Positions 29,670 to 40,392 of a DNA stretch of 64,000 nt are shown piece after piece. Source of the DNA: Spinacia oleracea. Lineage: Eukaryota > Streptophyta > Magnoliopsida > Caryophyllales > Amaranthaceae. The translations under genes were made by a program, and so were the position numbers. The stretch spans positions 20,670,001-20,734,000 of the forward strand of contig NC_079489.1 of assembly GCF_020520425.1 (NCBI RefSeq), written 5' to 3'. Every line of letters starts with the position of its first letter. Position 1 is the first letter of the stretch. The notes below the pieces were generated by a model. It was not told where the DNA came from and made no database searches. It saw nothing but the letters and a program-made list of their open reading frames with translations.

Positions 29670-31600
29670 CCCTAAACAGGGTAAGGAAGGTCTCTATCTG
29701 ATGCGGCCTTCTAAGTCCAACTACTCAGAAAATTACTCTGATTGCTTAAGCTCAACTTCGAGCTTTTGGGACTTAACTACCTATGCCCTTGCTTTTTGAA
29801 TCATAACAAAGAGATAAGAGAATATTAAAATTTCAAAGTCCAAAGAAATTGGAGGTCAAGCAATGAAAATTCAACCAAGATGACATAGGTAAGTTTATGA
29901 GGCTCTAATCCTTTCTAACTTTCTACCTTTCTTTGCAGTAACATTACTTACTTACTAGTTTTATTTTCAAGGATTTTCATGTGAGTTCATAACACACATG
30001 AACTAGGAACATACAATTTTAAGAGTAATCTTTGCAGGAACATCACTCTTGAATGTGTCCTCCGTATGATCTTCCATACCCTCTTTACAAATTCAAAGTC
30101 TTCATTTTTCAAAAACCATTTTCAGAAACATGGTTATTATAAGATATTTCACTCTTGAAAACTCTCTTTTACAACAATCATCATTTAACTTCAATTTCAA
30201 AATACAAGTTTTCTAACAAGTTCAAGGATGTTTAAAGATGTGAAATCTATCTTCAAGGTAAAACATAATGAACTTCAAGTTTCATGAATCAATTTCAAGT
30301 TCATATTCAATGATGTTTTAAGAGAGAAACCTCTTTTTAAAACTAGAATTTTTCATTGATTATGAGCATATAAAACGGAGATTTTCATTCTTGAAATATA
30401 TTCTCTTTTGATGCTAAGTGTCCTATCTTTCAATTCAAGTTCTAAATTCAAGTTCAAGTTCAAACCTCTATTTCCAAAATCAATCTCAAAATCGATGATA
30501 CTTTAAGCTAGTGAGCAACCTCAATCTAAAGTTAGATACAAATTTGTGAAGAATTCAAGGAAAAGATGTCATACTTGAACGTTCTTTTCCTTTGAATTTC
30601 AAGTCTTCTTAGTTATTTTTTTTTCCATATTTTGCAATTTTGATTATTAATGTCTTAACATGCTTATTTAATCACTTTCAATTTAATTTTAGCACTTAAA
30701 ATTCATTCGGTTACACCTAGTACTTCTAGGTGTTGTACAATTTATATGTTATACTTTTGCTATTGTGATGTGTGTATGCTTAGTTTCATCACCATTTTCC
30801 ATGCTAAATACAAGAACTATAAAATTCAATCACGACGAATAAGATAATTATGGAAAACGGGACTAGGTTCATATTAATTTGAATAATTTAAGTGATCACC
30901 ATTTCTGACTTCAAAGCATGTTCACCTGCCAAATTATATTTATGTTAGGATTATTGCATGAAAATTATTCTTGTATTGAATTTATACACGCCTTAGTTAA
31001 TCCGAATAAGCGTGTCATTCCCAGACTCGTAAATCTAAATGGTTTCACTTTCAGTGTCGTATCCGCGAGTCTTTCCATACAGACCATAAATGGTTTGGTG
31101 GAGACTCTTGCAATAAATAAAATTCAAATCCGTAGGAGAATTAAAATTTGTTTCGATTTTAAATTTACAAAATTAGGGTGTCGTTGATCATGAAACTCTA
31201 AGTGGATCCCCTTTGAGGGTTTGGTTGTAGAAAATCATGTCACTTAATGCCTTCGTGGTTTTTGAAAAACTAATTCGAGTTTGATATCTTTAGAATTTAC
31301 GTAAACAATTCGCTAAAACCGTTAAAATTCAACATGCAAAAATGTTTTCAAATCTGACTGAAAACGACCCCCTACGGTACACATCCTCTATTAGAAAATA
31401 ATTTAAAATCGGCGGCAAAACTTTTAATAGCACTTATAATTACCATAAAAGAAGCATATGAATTATCATAAGACTACGTTATACATCGCTATTACTTTTA
31501 ATAGCGGAGCCATTAACAAAGCTCTTAAAAGCAATGGAAAAAAAATTATTAAAATGGTTTTATGAAGTAGTGCAAGGGAATACATTGTGTGCTATTATAA
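29670..31600. other. Gene-poor stretch rich in TTCAAGTTC words
   Basis: From about 30100 to 30560 words such as TTCAAGTTCAA, ATTTCAAGTT and CTTCAAG recur without a fixed period. An 89-residue frame at 30918-31187 shows no recognised domain. The TTTGGTGGAGACTCTTGC region near 31093 is reminiscent of an LTR-element leader but could not be confirmed. Confidence 0.4.
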
Positions 31601-31617
31601 GCTTATTGAATATTTAT

Positions 31618-31923
31618 GGCCCTTTTGGTAGCAGGGCATATATGGTGTCAATGGGATGAACTTGTATGTAAAATTGTTAGGAATATCAATATACGTTCCC
31701 ATGGTAATGCTAGTTCACTCAAAATTATCTATTTTTCTTTATAAATTTTCATTTTCATCATTTACCATTTGGAGAGTGGTATTAGGTGGGAAGCAAATTT
31801 ACGAAGAAAAACATCAAGTTTGAGACAAAATTTCATTACCATGGACATCATGATATTTTTGTTGCCAAGTAACACTTAAATTTATTCTCATTCCACCATT
31901 TATTACCGGCTACCAAACGGGTC
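31618..31923. mobile_element. TIR MITE
   Basis: About 305 bp with inverted ends GGCCCTTTTGGTAGCAGGG and, reversed, GACCCGTTTGGTAGCCGG, plus subterminal CATTCCA/TGGGATG similarity. Target duplication not clear, so the superfamily is left open (hAT or Harbinger-like). Confidence 0.55.
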
Positions 31924-32300
31924 GTTAATAGCTAATCCACATAGCTTATTTACCCTCTCTAAAGTGCTTAAAACCCTCTTTGAACCTGCTACTGTGATTT
32001 GAGAAAAACTTTATGCTTGTAATGAAGAAATTTAAATAACAATCCTGGCTAAGAAAATCTTGACTTGCATATTAAAGTCCCTATTGAAATTAAACCTCAG
32101 AGCGGAGATAAAAGTAAACAAGAAAGCATGTTAGTCGAAATGAATACTTACCCATTAGGTATGTCGATGTATTATTTGGTGAGATAACTGGTCCTTTTTC
32201 CGTTTTAGGTAAATGTACTTTTAACATGGAATTTCCCTTTATTTATACTATTTATAGTAAAGTCGATGTTAATGAGTGGATGTGGCTAAGTTTGTTTTTG
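31924..32300. repeat. Old tandem duplication, unit 1 (first half)
   Basis: Sequence from about 31585 (ATTATAAGCTTATTGAATATTTA) to 32290 returns at 34495-34940 with roughly 70-75% identity by eye, sharing GCTTAAAAC, GGAGATAAAAGTAAACA, ATTAGGTATG and TGGATGT. The second half of the unit follows after the hAT element (34051-34490) and again near 34965-35111. Confidence 0.6.
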
Positions 32301-32397
32301 TGGTTAATCAATCGTCATAAATTAAGATTTTCTCAATAGATTATTTTTCCTTCTTAATATGACGTGAAAAGTTTTTTTTTTTTTGTTATAAAAGCTA

Positions 32398-32418
32398 AAT
32401 ATATATATATATATATAA
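32398..32418. repeat. (TA)n microsatellite
   Basis: About ten uninterrupted TA dinucleotides in AT-rich non-coding DNA. Confidence 0.85.
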
Positions 32419-32905
32419 TTTTTTTCCTTATTATTACCAGTTATTAGCTTAAACCTTCATGCATGGTTATCAGTAATTTTTATGTATTTACACAAACCAA
32501 AGATTTTCTAATTAATTTCATTAATTGAACGAAGGTAGCTTGTTAAAGGGTTTAATTATTAAGCTTAGCTTATAAAATCTGTAATCTTTTGTTGATTTAC
32601 ATAATTTTACCTTCGGAATTCAATGGCAACTTCAATAATGAAACCATTCTATTTTGTATATGTTGGGACAAAAGTGGATCTCTGTATTTCTTAGTCAGCC
32701 TGCATGTTTCATAATAATCGAGGTGTCTAGTAAGTTATTCCCCTCATCGCATATTAATCCACACATTTTCATTCTATTAGATACATGTGCCATATTAATA
32801 TAAATTGAATACATTATCTCTCTTTTTACCAAGTTTTCCTTTTCAAAATTTCTCTGATATTTTGATTCTTTGTATCTACGCAAATCCAAATGTAACAACA
32901 TAAAG

Positions 32906-34050
32906 CAGTGGCGGTGCCAGGATTTTCTCATTAAGGGTTCGAAATCCTCTGACGCATATAATAAAATATTAATCCAAAATCCAAAATTCAAATTACAACT
33001 AATAATTCGTGGGGCCCATATTCTTTTACAATAATATTAAAAAAAATTACAATTGAACTCGACGAGTTTTCATATTTTGAAAGCGATCTATTACATCATC
33101 ATCCTTAACTAGAAAAAAAAGATCTTTCTCAATAAATGTTACTAAACTATCATTCAATAAATGTTACTAAACTGTCACTCAATAAATGTTACTAAACTGT
33201 CAAGTGGCCTTGAATTTGGGGATGAACAAGCAGATGATTATTGTGACTTTGAAATATGATTTTTCCAAAAATGTTTTATACCCTTCATCTTGTATCAACA
33301 AAATCAACCTATAATTCAAAATCATATATTTCAATTTAGCAATTACATTATTACAACACAATTACACAATATTTAAAGTTCAAACCCTAACTTAATTCAT
33401 CTATTCACGAATTGAACATTGAAATTGAACATTCATAAATTCATTTCACGCATTCATTTATTGTTGAATTGTTCAAACAATTTTAATTTGCATAAGTAAG
33501 GAAATTAATTATTAATGAGTAGAGTTTATTAGTTTATACTTTATACCTTTGGGGGGAGACGAGAGAAGCCGAGTAGCCGACTGCCCGAGTTGCCGCCGGC
33601 GCTAACCAGTGACCACAGTCCACAGACCACCTTGCCCGGGTTTCCGCTGCGCAGCCGCCTCGACCGAAGCCCGAGCCACCGATAAGAGAGGAGAGGAGAG
33701 GAGCTGAGGGGAGGGGAGAGGAGAGTTAGGGTTTTAGATTTGAATTGGGGGTTGTTACTGTGAGAGTGTGAGTGTCGTGGACTCGTGGGCTGCTTGCCTG
33801 CTTTAGAAACCAAAAAAAAAAAATAACAATTCAACAGGAGAGCCGAAAAAAGGGTATAGGGAGTCGAACCCCTGACCTTTGATTTAATAACTTAAGCAAA
33901 AACCGCTGCAGCGCCAGTGATGTTTGTGTCATATTGGGCTTTCACTATTACTTAACCCGATTTTTTTTTTCCTTTAAATCTGCCTGATTTTTTTTTTTCG
34001 CTAGTAAGGGTTCAGTTGAACCCACTGAACCCTTACTAGCACCGCCACTG
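32906..34050. mobile_element. Non-autonomous hAT element
   Basis: 1,145 bp, perfect 12-bp terminal inverted repeats (CAGTGGCGGTGC / GCACCGCCACTG) and a perfect 8-bp target duplication ACATAAAG (32898-32905, 34051-34058), both typical of hAT transposons. No transposase. Inside are a three-copy 25-bp tandem repeat, a GC-rich island (33549-33790) unlike its surroundings, and a tRNA-like word AGTCGAACCCCTGACCT on the minus strand near 33860. Confidence 0.9.
33129..33203. repeat. 25-bp tandem repeat, three copies
   Basis: TCAATAAATGTTACTAAACT recurs at about 33129, 33154 and 33179 inside the hAT element. Confidence 0.85.
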
Positions 34051-34084
34051 ACATAAAGAGAGAAATTTATTGTATAAGTTGCAT

Positions 34085-35111
34085 ACGGTTTAATTATACT
34101 TTGTATAACATGTAAACTTGCATACAATTAAATGATACGTAAGATAACTAGTATTAAGAATAATGAATATGTTTATTATAAACATGTAGAAGATAACATG
34201 GTTTGAGCTTGTTTATATGTTGCTCATTTCTTCCCCTTTATGCATTATTCTATTGTTTTCTCCCAATCCTCATATGTCATCTAACATATGTCGTACGTGG
34301 AAGACAATTTATGTTAACTAAACGAGTGTCTTCTACTCAATCATGGTAAAAATGTATCATAGTCCAAACCCTACTATAGTTTATATAATTAGCTTGTGTA
34401 GATGTAGTAGATATTATATGTATATGTTACAACATGAATAAATAAACTTTGTATCTGGTTTTTTTTTTGATAAAACTTTGTATCTGGTTACGTCATACTA
34501 TTATAAGCTTGTTGAATATTTAGTAGTTAATTGACGTGATATGTTAGAATTCCACGTGGAATTTAAAACAGGATGATTCATCTTACTTATTGGCTCTCTC
34601 CAAATTGCTTAAAACATTCTTTGAACTTGTTATCATGAAAGGATAAAATTATTTAAATTTTTATAATGCTCATAATGAAGAAAAATTATAGCAATCCCCT
34701 ATGAGAACCAATCATGCGTTGCTAATTGAAGTCTCTATTAAGATTGAACATCAGAAGAGGAGATAAAAGTAAACATAAAGGTCTTTTATAGAAATGAGTA
34801 CATACCTATTAGGTATGATAATGTACTCTTTGCTGAGATAACCGGTCCAATTGAAGGTAAATTTACTTCCAACATTCAGTTTCCTTTTATTTTATATTAT
34901 TATAGTAGTTGATGTTAATGTAGTGGATGTCGCCATATTTTTTGTCCAAATCTACACAAATCAAATTGTAACAAGGTAACGATAGTTACTTATTGTGCAA
35001 AATTGCATATGATTTAACTACGTTTTAATCATCTAGAAGTATGGAGTAGAAGATAACGTGTAAACTTACCTACAATTTAATGATACATAAGATAACATTG
35101 TGAATAATTGT
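34085..35111. repeat. Old tandem duplication, units 1-2, cut by elements 3 and 2
   Basis: The block 34085-34490 (including AGATAACATGGTTTGAGCTT and TTATGTTAACTAAACGAGTG) is repeated by 34965-35111 joined across the insertions to 46632-46738 and 56606-56830, where TTATGTTAACTAAAGGAGCG and ATACAACATGAATAA recur. A further partial copy starts near 56880. No gene recognised in the repeat. Confidence 0.6.
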
Positions 35112-35536
35112 TGTTCCGGTGTTGTAAAGATGGAAACAATGGGCTTCTAATGAAGGCCCTTTCGTGTGTGTTGAAGATCTTGCTTGATTGAATGAGTTGA
35201 GTCCGAATTCACCTGCACAAGAGCAAAGTCACTAGCCTCGGGGGTGTTTCCGAGGAAAGCCCCTCCGATGCCTAAGTAAGAACGATGCTCGGATTCTAGA
35301 GAGAAGTTCTCTAGAAGAGTAGTCTTAAGGCGATAAATTGGACGTCCCTTGAGGTGTGAGCCTTGGCGGCCTATTTATAGTGTTTGCATAATAAATGCCC
35401 ATAGGTCATTTATTGCTATTGGGCCTTGGGCCTTAATGGATGGCTGACTAGCCATTGGTAGGTTTGATGCTGATGTTTAGAGCCATTGGGCTTTAGACTT
35501 AGTGGCCCAATTGAGAATCAATTGGGAGCCCAAACA
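35112..35536 (-). repeat. Element 3 3' LTR
   Basis: 425 bp, reading TGTTTGGGCTCC...CCGGAACA on the minus strand. Contains TATTTATAG (TATA-type, minus strand) near 35374 and the CTTAGGCATCGGAGGGG hairpin block at about 35213-35280. Confidence 0.95.
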
Positions 35537-35714
35537 ACATGCCCCCCACACTCGGTCCATTTAGAATTAAATGGGTGGGTTTCCAGTTGTCAGAAGTCCA
35601 AAAGTTCCCTCTCTTTTTTTGAAAAGGGATGATTTGCATTGATGACAGGTGTTGGGATTTGCATAGTGTCGTGGAGATCGTGGGTTGAAAAGAAGTTGGT
35701 ACGCTTCCCTTTTC

Positions 35715-35722
35715 TATAAATA
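35715..35722 (+). promoter_or_regulatory. TATA box for the element 3 antisense gene
   Basis: TATAAATA, about 180 bp inside the LTR and 255 bp upstream of the first ATG of the antisense gene, followed by a CT-rich leader. It points away from the LTR, into the element. Confidence 0.6.
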
Positions 35723-35976
35723 CTGGGCGCTAAACTTCCTTCAAACTTTACTTTCTCTCTCTTTTAGACAAAATTCCTCTCTTTTTCCGGCGATCGCAGT
35801 TTTCGAGTTTCTTCAGATCTACGAAATTCAGCCAACTTTAGACTTCGGGAGCTTATGTCGTTCGTTTTGTCGGCGAATTCCGCTTCGGAAAAAGGTAATT
35901 TGTTTCTGAATTCTCCTTACTTCTTCGTTCTTTCTTCTACTCCTCAATCTAAACCCTAGACCGAGAATTCGCGACC

Positions 35977-38900
35977 ATGGCAAAGAATAAGGGCAAAAGT
36001 AAGTTCGTCGTTGACTCCTCTAGTGAGAGGGAGGATGTGCCTTCGGGAAGGGTACAGAAGACTTCAAGGGGTTGGCCTTCGGAGAGGCCGGTGGAGAAAC
36101 GTTCGACTGGTTGGGACGCTTCCAAAGATGGCGCTGTTGGCGGGTCTGGGGTGTCTGAACGCGCTACTTCTGGTTAAAAAGCTGGTTCTTCGGGTGTACG
36201 CCGTCCTTACCCTAAGTTTCCAGTTCATTGGACTGAAGCTGATCCGAAGGGCAAGTATGCCCCGATCTTGCATGAGACCACCAAGATCGATGGTCCGTTG
36301 GAGAAATCGGTCAGTGGTGACTGGTTAGTGGAGGCGAAGCTGGGGAACTACCATCGGAGGGCCGAGGAGCTATACGGAATCCAGCACGCCTTGGGGTACT
36401 GGTGTGAACTTCCCGATCAGGAGCGTCCTCGGGTGACTCATCCGCCGAGGGGGTTCATCTCTGTGTACACTCATCACTTGGAGAACGGTCTCCGCTTTCC
36501 CTTGGATCCGTTCATTTCCGAGCTCCTGGTGTCGTACAACATCAGTTTGGCCATCATCGGATTTAGATGGGTGTGCGACTTCGTTAACTTTCCCTGCTCT
36601 GTTTCCGTTTTTCGGGATCTCCACGATCTGTCTTTCAACCATGCTTCCAAGGGTGATGGGTATGGTTGGTGGACCATCATCAACAAAAAGTCCCGAAGGA
36701 GAGGGGAGCCGAACTATATTACGGCATACCCTTACCTTAGCTCTGACCATAAATGGAAGACGGAGTGGTTGCTTGTTCGCGTGCCGACGGATCCGAAGCA
36801 CCCCAATTTTTATCGCCCTCCAAAGTGGTTTGTGACTCCTGATCCTGACATGGGGGGTGTGGCTGCTCCGGATCGGAACCATCAACACTACGTGGATCTC
36901 CTCCAGTGGTTCTTGGCTCGGGAGGATAATTATAAACTGCCGTCTAGCTGGCTCCCGAACCTTAACTACATCTTGCGGAAGGACATTCTTGCTGTCGCCG
37001 GTCTCAGCAGGATTTTTGACAGGGGTAGGTGTCTTTCGGCTGGGACCGTATTTCAGTGAGTTTGTCCTCCTCTTTTTTTTTTCGTTTTACTGACTCGTCT
37101 TGTACTTTGTTTTTGCAGAGTACGGCTTTAGCTGCCTTGATCCTGAGATTTTGGGCATTTCTTTGGATCTGAAAACTATTCACGACTCGGCTCCTGATTA
37201 CAAGTTCGGGAAAGAGAATCCTCGTAATCCTCGCCTGAAGGATAACGTGTTGTCTCCTTCGGTGTTGCTCGGATATCCGAAGTTCGAGCTGATCCGTGGG
37301 ATTCTGCCTCCTCTCCCGAAGCTGTTCCAGTGAAGGTCGTGCTTCCTGTTTTGAGGACAACTTCGGATCCGATGAGTGTTTCTATCGGCTCGGTTTTTGT
37401 TTGTCTTTTCTTTCTCTTTGGTTGGCCGTCGGCTAACGTCTTGGTCCTGGACCATCTTTCTAGGGTCCTGGGACTGACGTTGTGCCGCGTGCCGTTCCTT
37501 CGGTTTCATCCCCGGCTCGGATAGATATCTCTTTATCTAGGAACCGGGTACTTCGCCTTTTTCCTTTATTTTCCTTTATCTGCTTCTGAATTTACTGATC
37601 CTTTGTCCCCTTTTCTTAGGATCAAAGAAAAAGGAAGGGTAGCACTCTTCTGAAGTATTCTGCGCATCTGAAGAAGGCGAAGGTTTCTCAGTCCTCGGAG
37701 AAGGTATTTGCTCTGACTTAGGACCTTTCTTGTAGTCCGTTTTTTTTTTCTTTTCCGAAGCTGATCTTTGAACGCTTGTTTGGTGGGAAACGGCTTCGGA
37801 AGACATGCCTCCTCCTAAGAATCTTCTTCACTTCATGCCCTTGCCAGGGCAGAAGTTAAAAAGCGTGGTGGTTGCGGAACTACCACCCGTGGACCAACCG
37901 CTGGCCGAGGAAGATACCATCCCTTCTCCGCTGAAGCCGTCTACTGCTTTAGGGATCGAGGTCCAGGATATCACCAAGGTGGTGGAGGCGATTGAAAACG
38001 ACTCTGTTCCTGGCTCGGATGTCCCTATCGTGGCCGAGGAGAAGAAGGAATCTGCTGACGTTCCTCTCGAAAGAGAAAGAAGTCCAGATAAGGAGATGGT
38101 GGATCTCACAGGCCCCGATGTTGAGATTCCCGAGGCTGAGAAGGATGTTCTCTCTGCTGAAGAGGAGCAGCCCGAACAGGGTCTGACGAGAAAAAGGCGT
38201 CATTCAACTTTGGGGTCTACTTCGACTTCGGCCCTGGACAGGTTGATCCATGCTGACCCTTGCTCGGATGTTCCGCTGAAACGGAACCCCGAGGAAGTAA
38301 GGGAGGCGATGGCTCGGTTTGCTAGGGCTCCGGTTTTGGGAGAGAATCCCCTGGCTCATGTGGGATCTCTAGTGGGTCCCGAAGCTGCTCGGGAGAATCT
38401 TCTTCGGGCCAATCCGCAGTGGAGGGTTCCTGGAGCTGAAGAGAGGAATCCGGCTATGATGGCCCAGTACTACCTGAATGAGGTAATTGTTGGTTTGCTC
38501 TTTGATTTGTGTCTTTGTCTTATGTTTTTCCTACTCTTTCTCATCTTTCTTTCGCTCCCAGGCTGTCTTCTGGTCCTCGTTCGCTTCCGAGTGTAGCTCG
38601 GTTGAGGAGAGACAATTGAAGAGATATCAGGAGGCTTATGCTCGTGATATTCCTATCTTGGACCAGAAGGCTGGGCAGCTCCTCTCCGAGCTTGTGGAAG
38701 TCAAGCAGTTGTACCTTAAGTACAGTCGCGAGGCTAGAGCTACCGCTGAGCAGATCGGGGCCGAGGTTGGTAAGCTTACCTTCCGAGTCGAAGAGGATGC
38801 TGAAAAAATAGCTTCCTTCGACAGGGAGAAGAAGGATATGGCCGCCAAGTTTGCGATCGAACTTGAAGAAAAAGACAGACTTCTCAAGGAGATGACGTCT

Positions 38901-39362
38901 AAATTTGAGGCGGCTGATAAGGAGAGCAAGGATGCGGAGGCGATGCTCCAACAGTTTGTCAAGAATCGGGAGATGATTCAGAATCAAGCTGACAAGGTGC
39001 CTGTTCTTCAGCTGAAGATCCGAGAGAAGGATGAGACCATTCGGAGGCTGGAGCAAGAGCGAGCTGACCTCTATACTGCTGATCAGTGTAGAGAGCAGTA
39101 TTGGAATGGTATCCTGGGTGCTCGGCGCATGTTTGCGAAGCACATGCCTCATTTCCCTTGGAATGAGAAAGTTCCTCTCTGGATGCGGGCCCAGGATCAC
39201 TTGGTGGAATGCCAGGCTGACCGAGACGAAGCTGAAGCCGAGCGCCAAGCTGCTCTTGCAGTGGCTTTGGCCCAGAAGGCGGATTCCGAAGGTGACACTA
39301 CTGCCGGGGGTTCTTCGAAGGATGCTCCCCTAGGGGCTGCTCCTGAGACTCCCAAGAGTTAG
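35977..39362 (+). CDS. Element 3 antisense gene (Tat extra ORF, fossil)
   Basis: Open blocks on the strand opposite to gag-pol, starting near the 3' LTR. The first large block has PPRGFISVYTHHLENGLRF and FPLDPFISELL, which lines up with the corresponding block in elements 1 and 2 and with the Transposase_28-like domain; middle blocks are acidic and proline-rich; the last block (to 39362) is a long coiled coil (EEDAEKIASFDREKKDM, LEEKDRLLKEMTSKF). Gaps have donor/acceptor-like borders, so it was probably spliced. Sequence is far from elements 1 and 2 but layout is the same. The copy looks damaged in about one place. Function unknown. Confidence 0.7.
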
Positions 39363-39744
39363 GGATTCGGGCAGTCGTCTTCTTCAGAGTCGGTCGGTTC
39401 CAGTTGAGGACTTCCGAATGTGTGCTTGCCTTTCCCCCTTTTGCCTCGGCGTTGCGTTGTACTTGTTTCTTTTTGCTTTTTAGTACTTCGGTAGGCCGGT
39501 ATTATCTGTTGATGGCTTCCGATTTTAACTGTTTCATTTTCTTTTCAATTTTTGAGGGTCCTCGGGTGTGTCCCGAGTTGGTTTGATGTATTTGTACTTC
39601 CCCCGAATATTGAATAAAAAATGAATGTTCGTTACTTGGCTGTCTCTTTTCAATTTTTTTGTGCTTTCCGAAGTTTTAAGTCTGCCTTTGAACTTGTAAC
39701 TCTCGAGCTTTTTTTTTTTTTTTGGTGGACTTGCTGAGGGATCC

Positions 39745-39995
39745 TTTGACCTGTAGATCTACTAAGAGACTCTTCAGTTTTGCGAGTTCTTCAAATCCGT
39801 AGATCTGCTAAGAGACTCTTTAATTTTGCGAGTTCTTCAAATCCGTAGATCTGCTAAGAGACTCTTTAATTTTGCGAGTTCTTCAAATCCGTAGATCTGC
39901 TAATAGACTCTTTAATTTTGCGAGTTCTTCAAATCCGTAGATCTGCTAAGAGACTCTTTAATTTCCAGACTTTTCAAATCCGTCGATCTGCTCAG
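39745..39995. repeat. 46-bp tandem array between antisense gene and pol
   Basis: CCGTAGATCTGC recurs at 39797, 39843, 39889, 39935 and, diverged, at 39980, with a first copy at about 39751; spacing 45-46 bp. The unit continues AAGAGACTCTTTAATTTTGC. Tandem arrays in the 3' part of Tat elements are known as a source of satellites. Confidence 0.9.
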
Positions 39996-40392
39996 AGGTC
40001 TGAATTGTTCTTCCGATCTCTTGTGGTTCGGAAACCTGGGCAAGAGATTGCTAGTCTGCCTCTTAGTTATGACTTTGGCGATCCGTGGATCTGAGCCGAA
40101 GTTTTATAACTTGATTCGAGCGACTGTTTGTTGCGAACAAGGTTTATCTGGGTATCGCGAATCCGAGGATTCTGGACGATTCCCCGAAGTGTATGATTTG
40201 GTCATTTCTTGCATTTTATCAAGGAATGGGCAAAGTTAACCTGCTTTTAGTCTCGGATTGATCAGATCCGAGGCTGCATGTATATATAACAGGACAACGA
40301 ATTTGAAATATAGAGATAGGTTTAATGAAACACATGGCGCCAAACGGCTTTCCTCTTCTCATTAAACAACTTACTTGGTTTACAGACAGAGA

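Noticed and set aside
33541-33834. A 97-residue minus-strand protein
   Set aside because: Composition-driven frame within a GC-rich island of a hAT element; no start context or domain.
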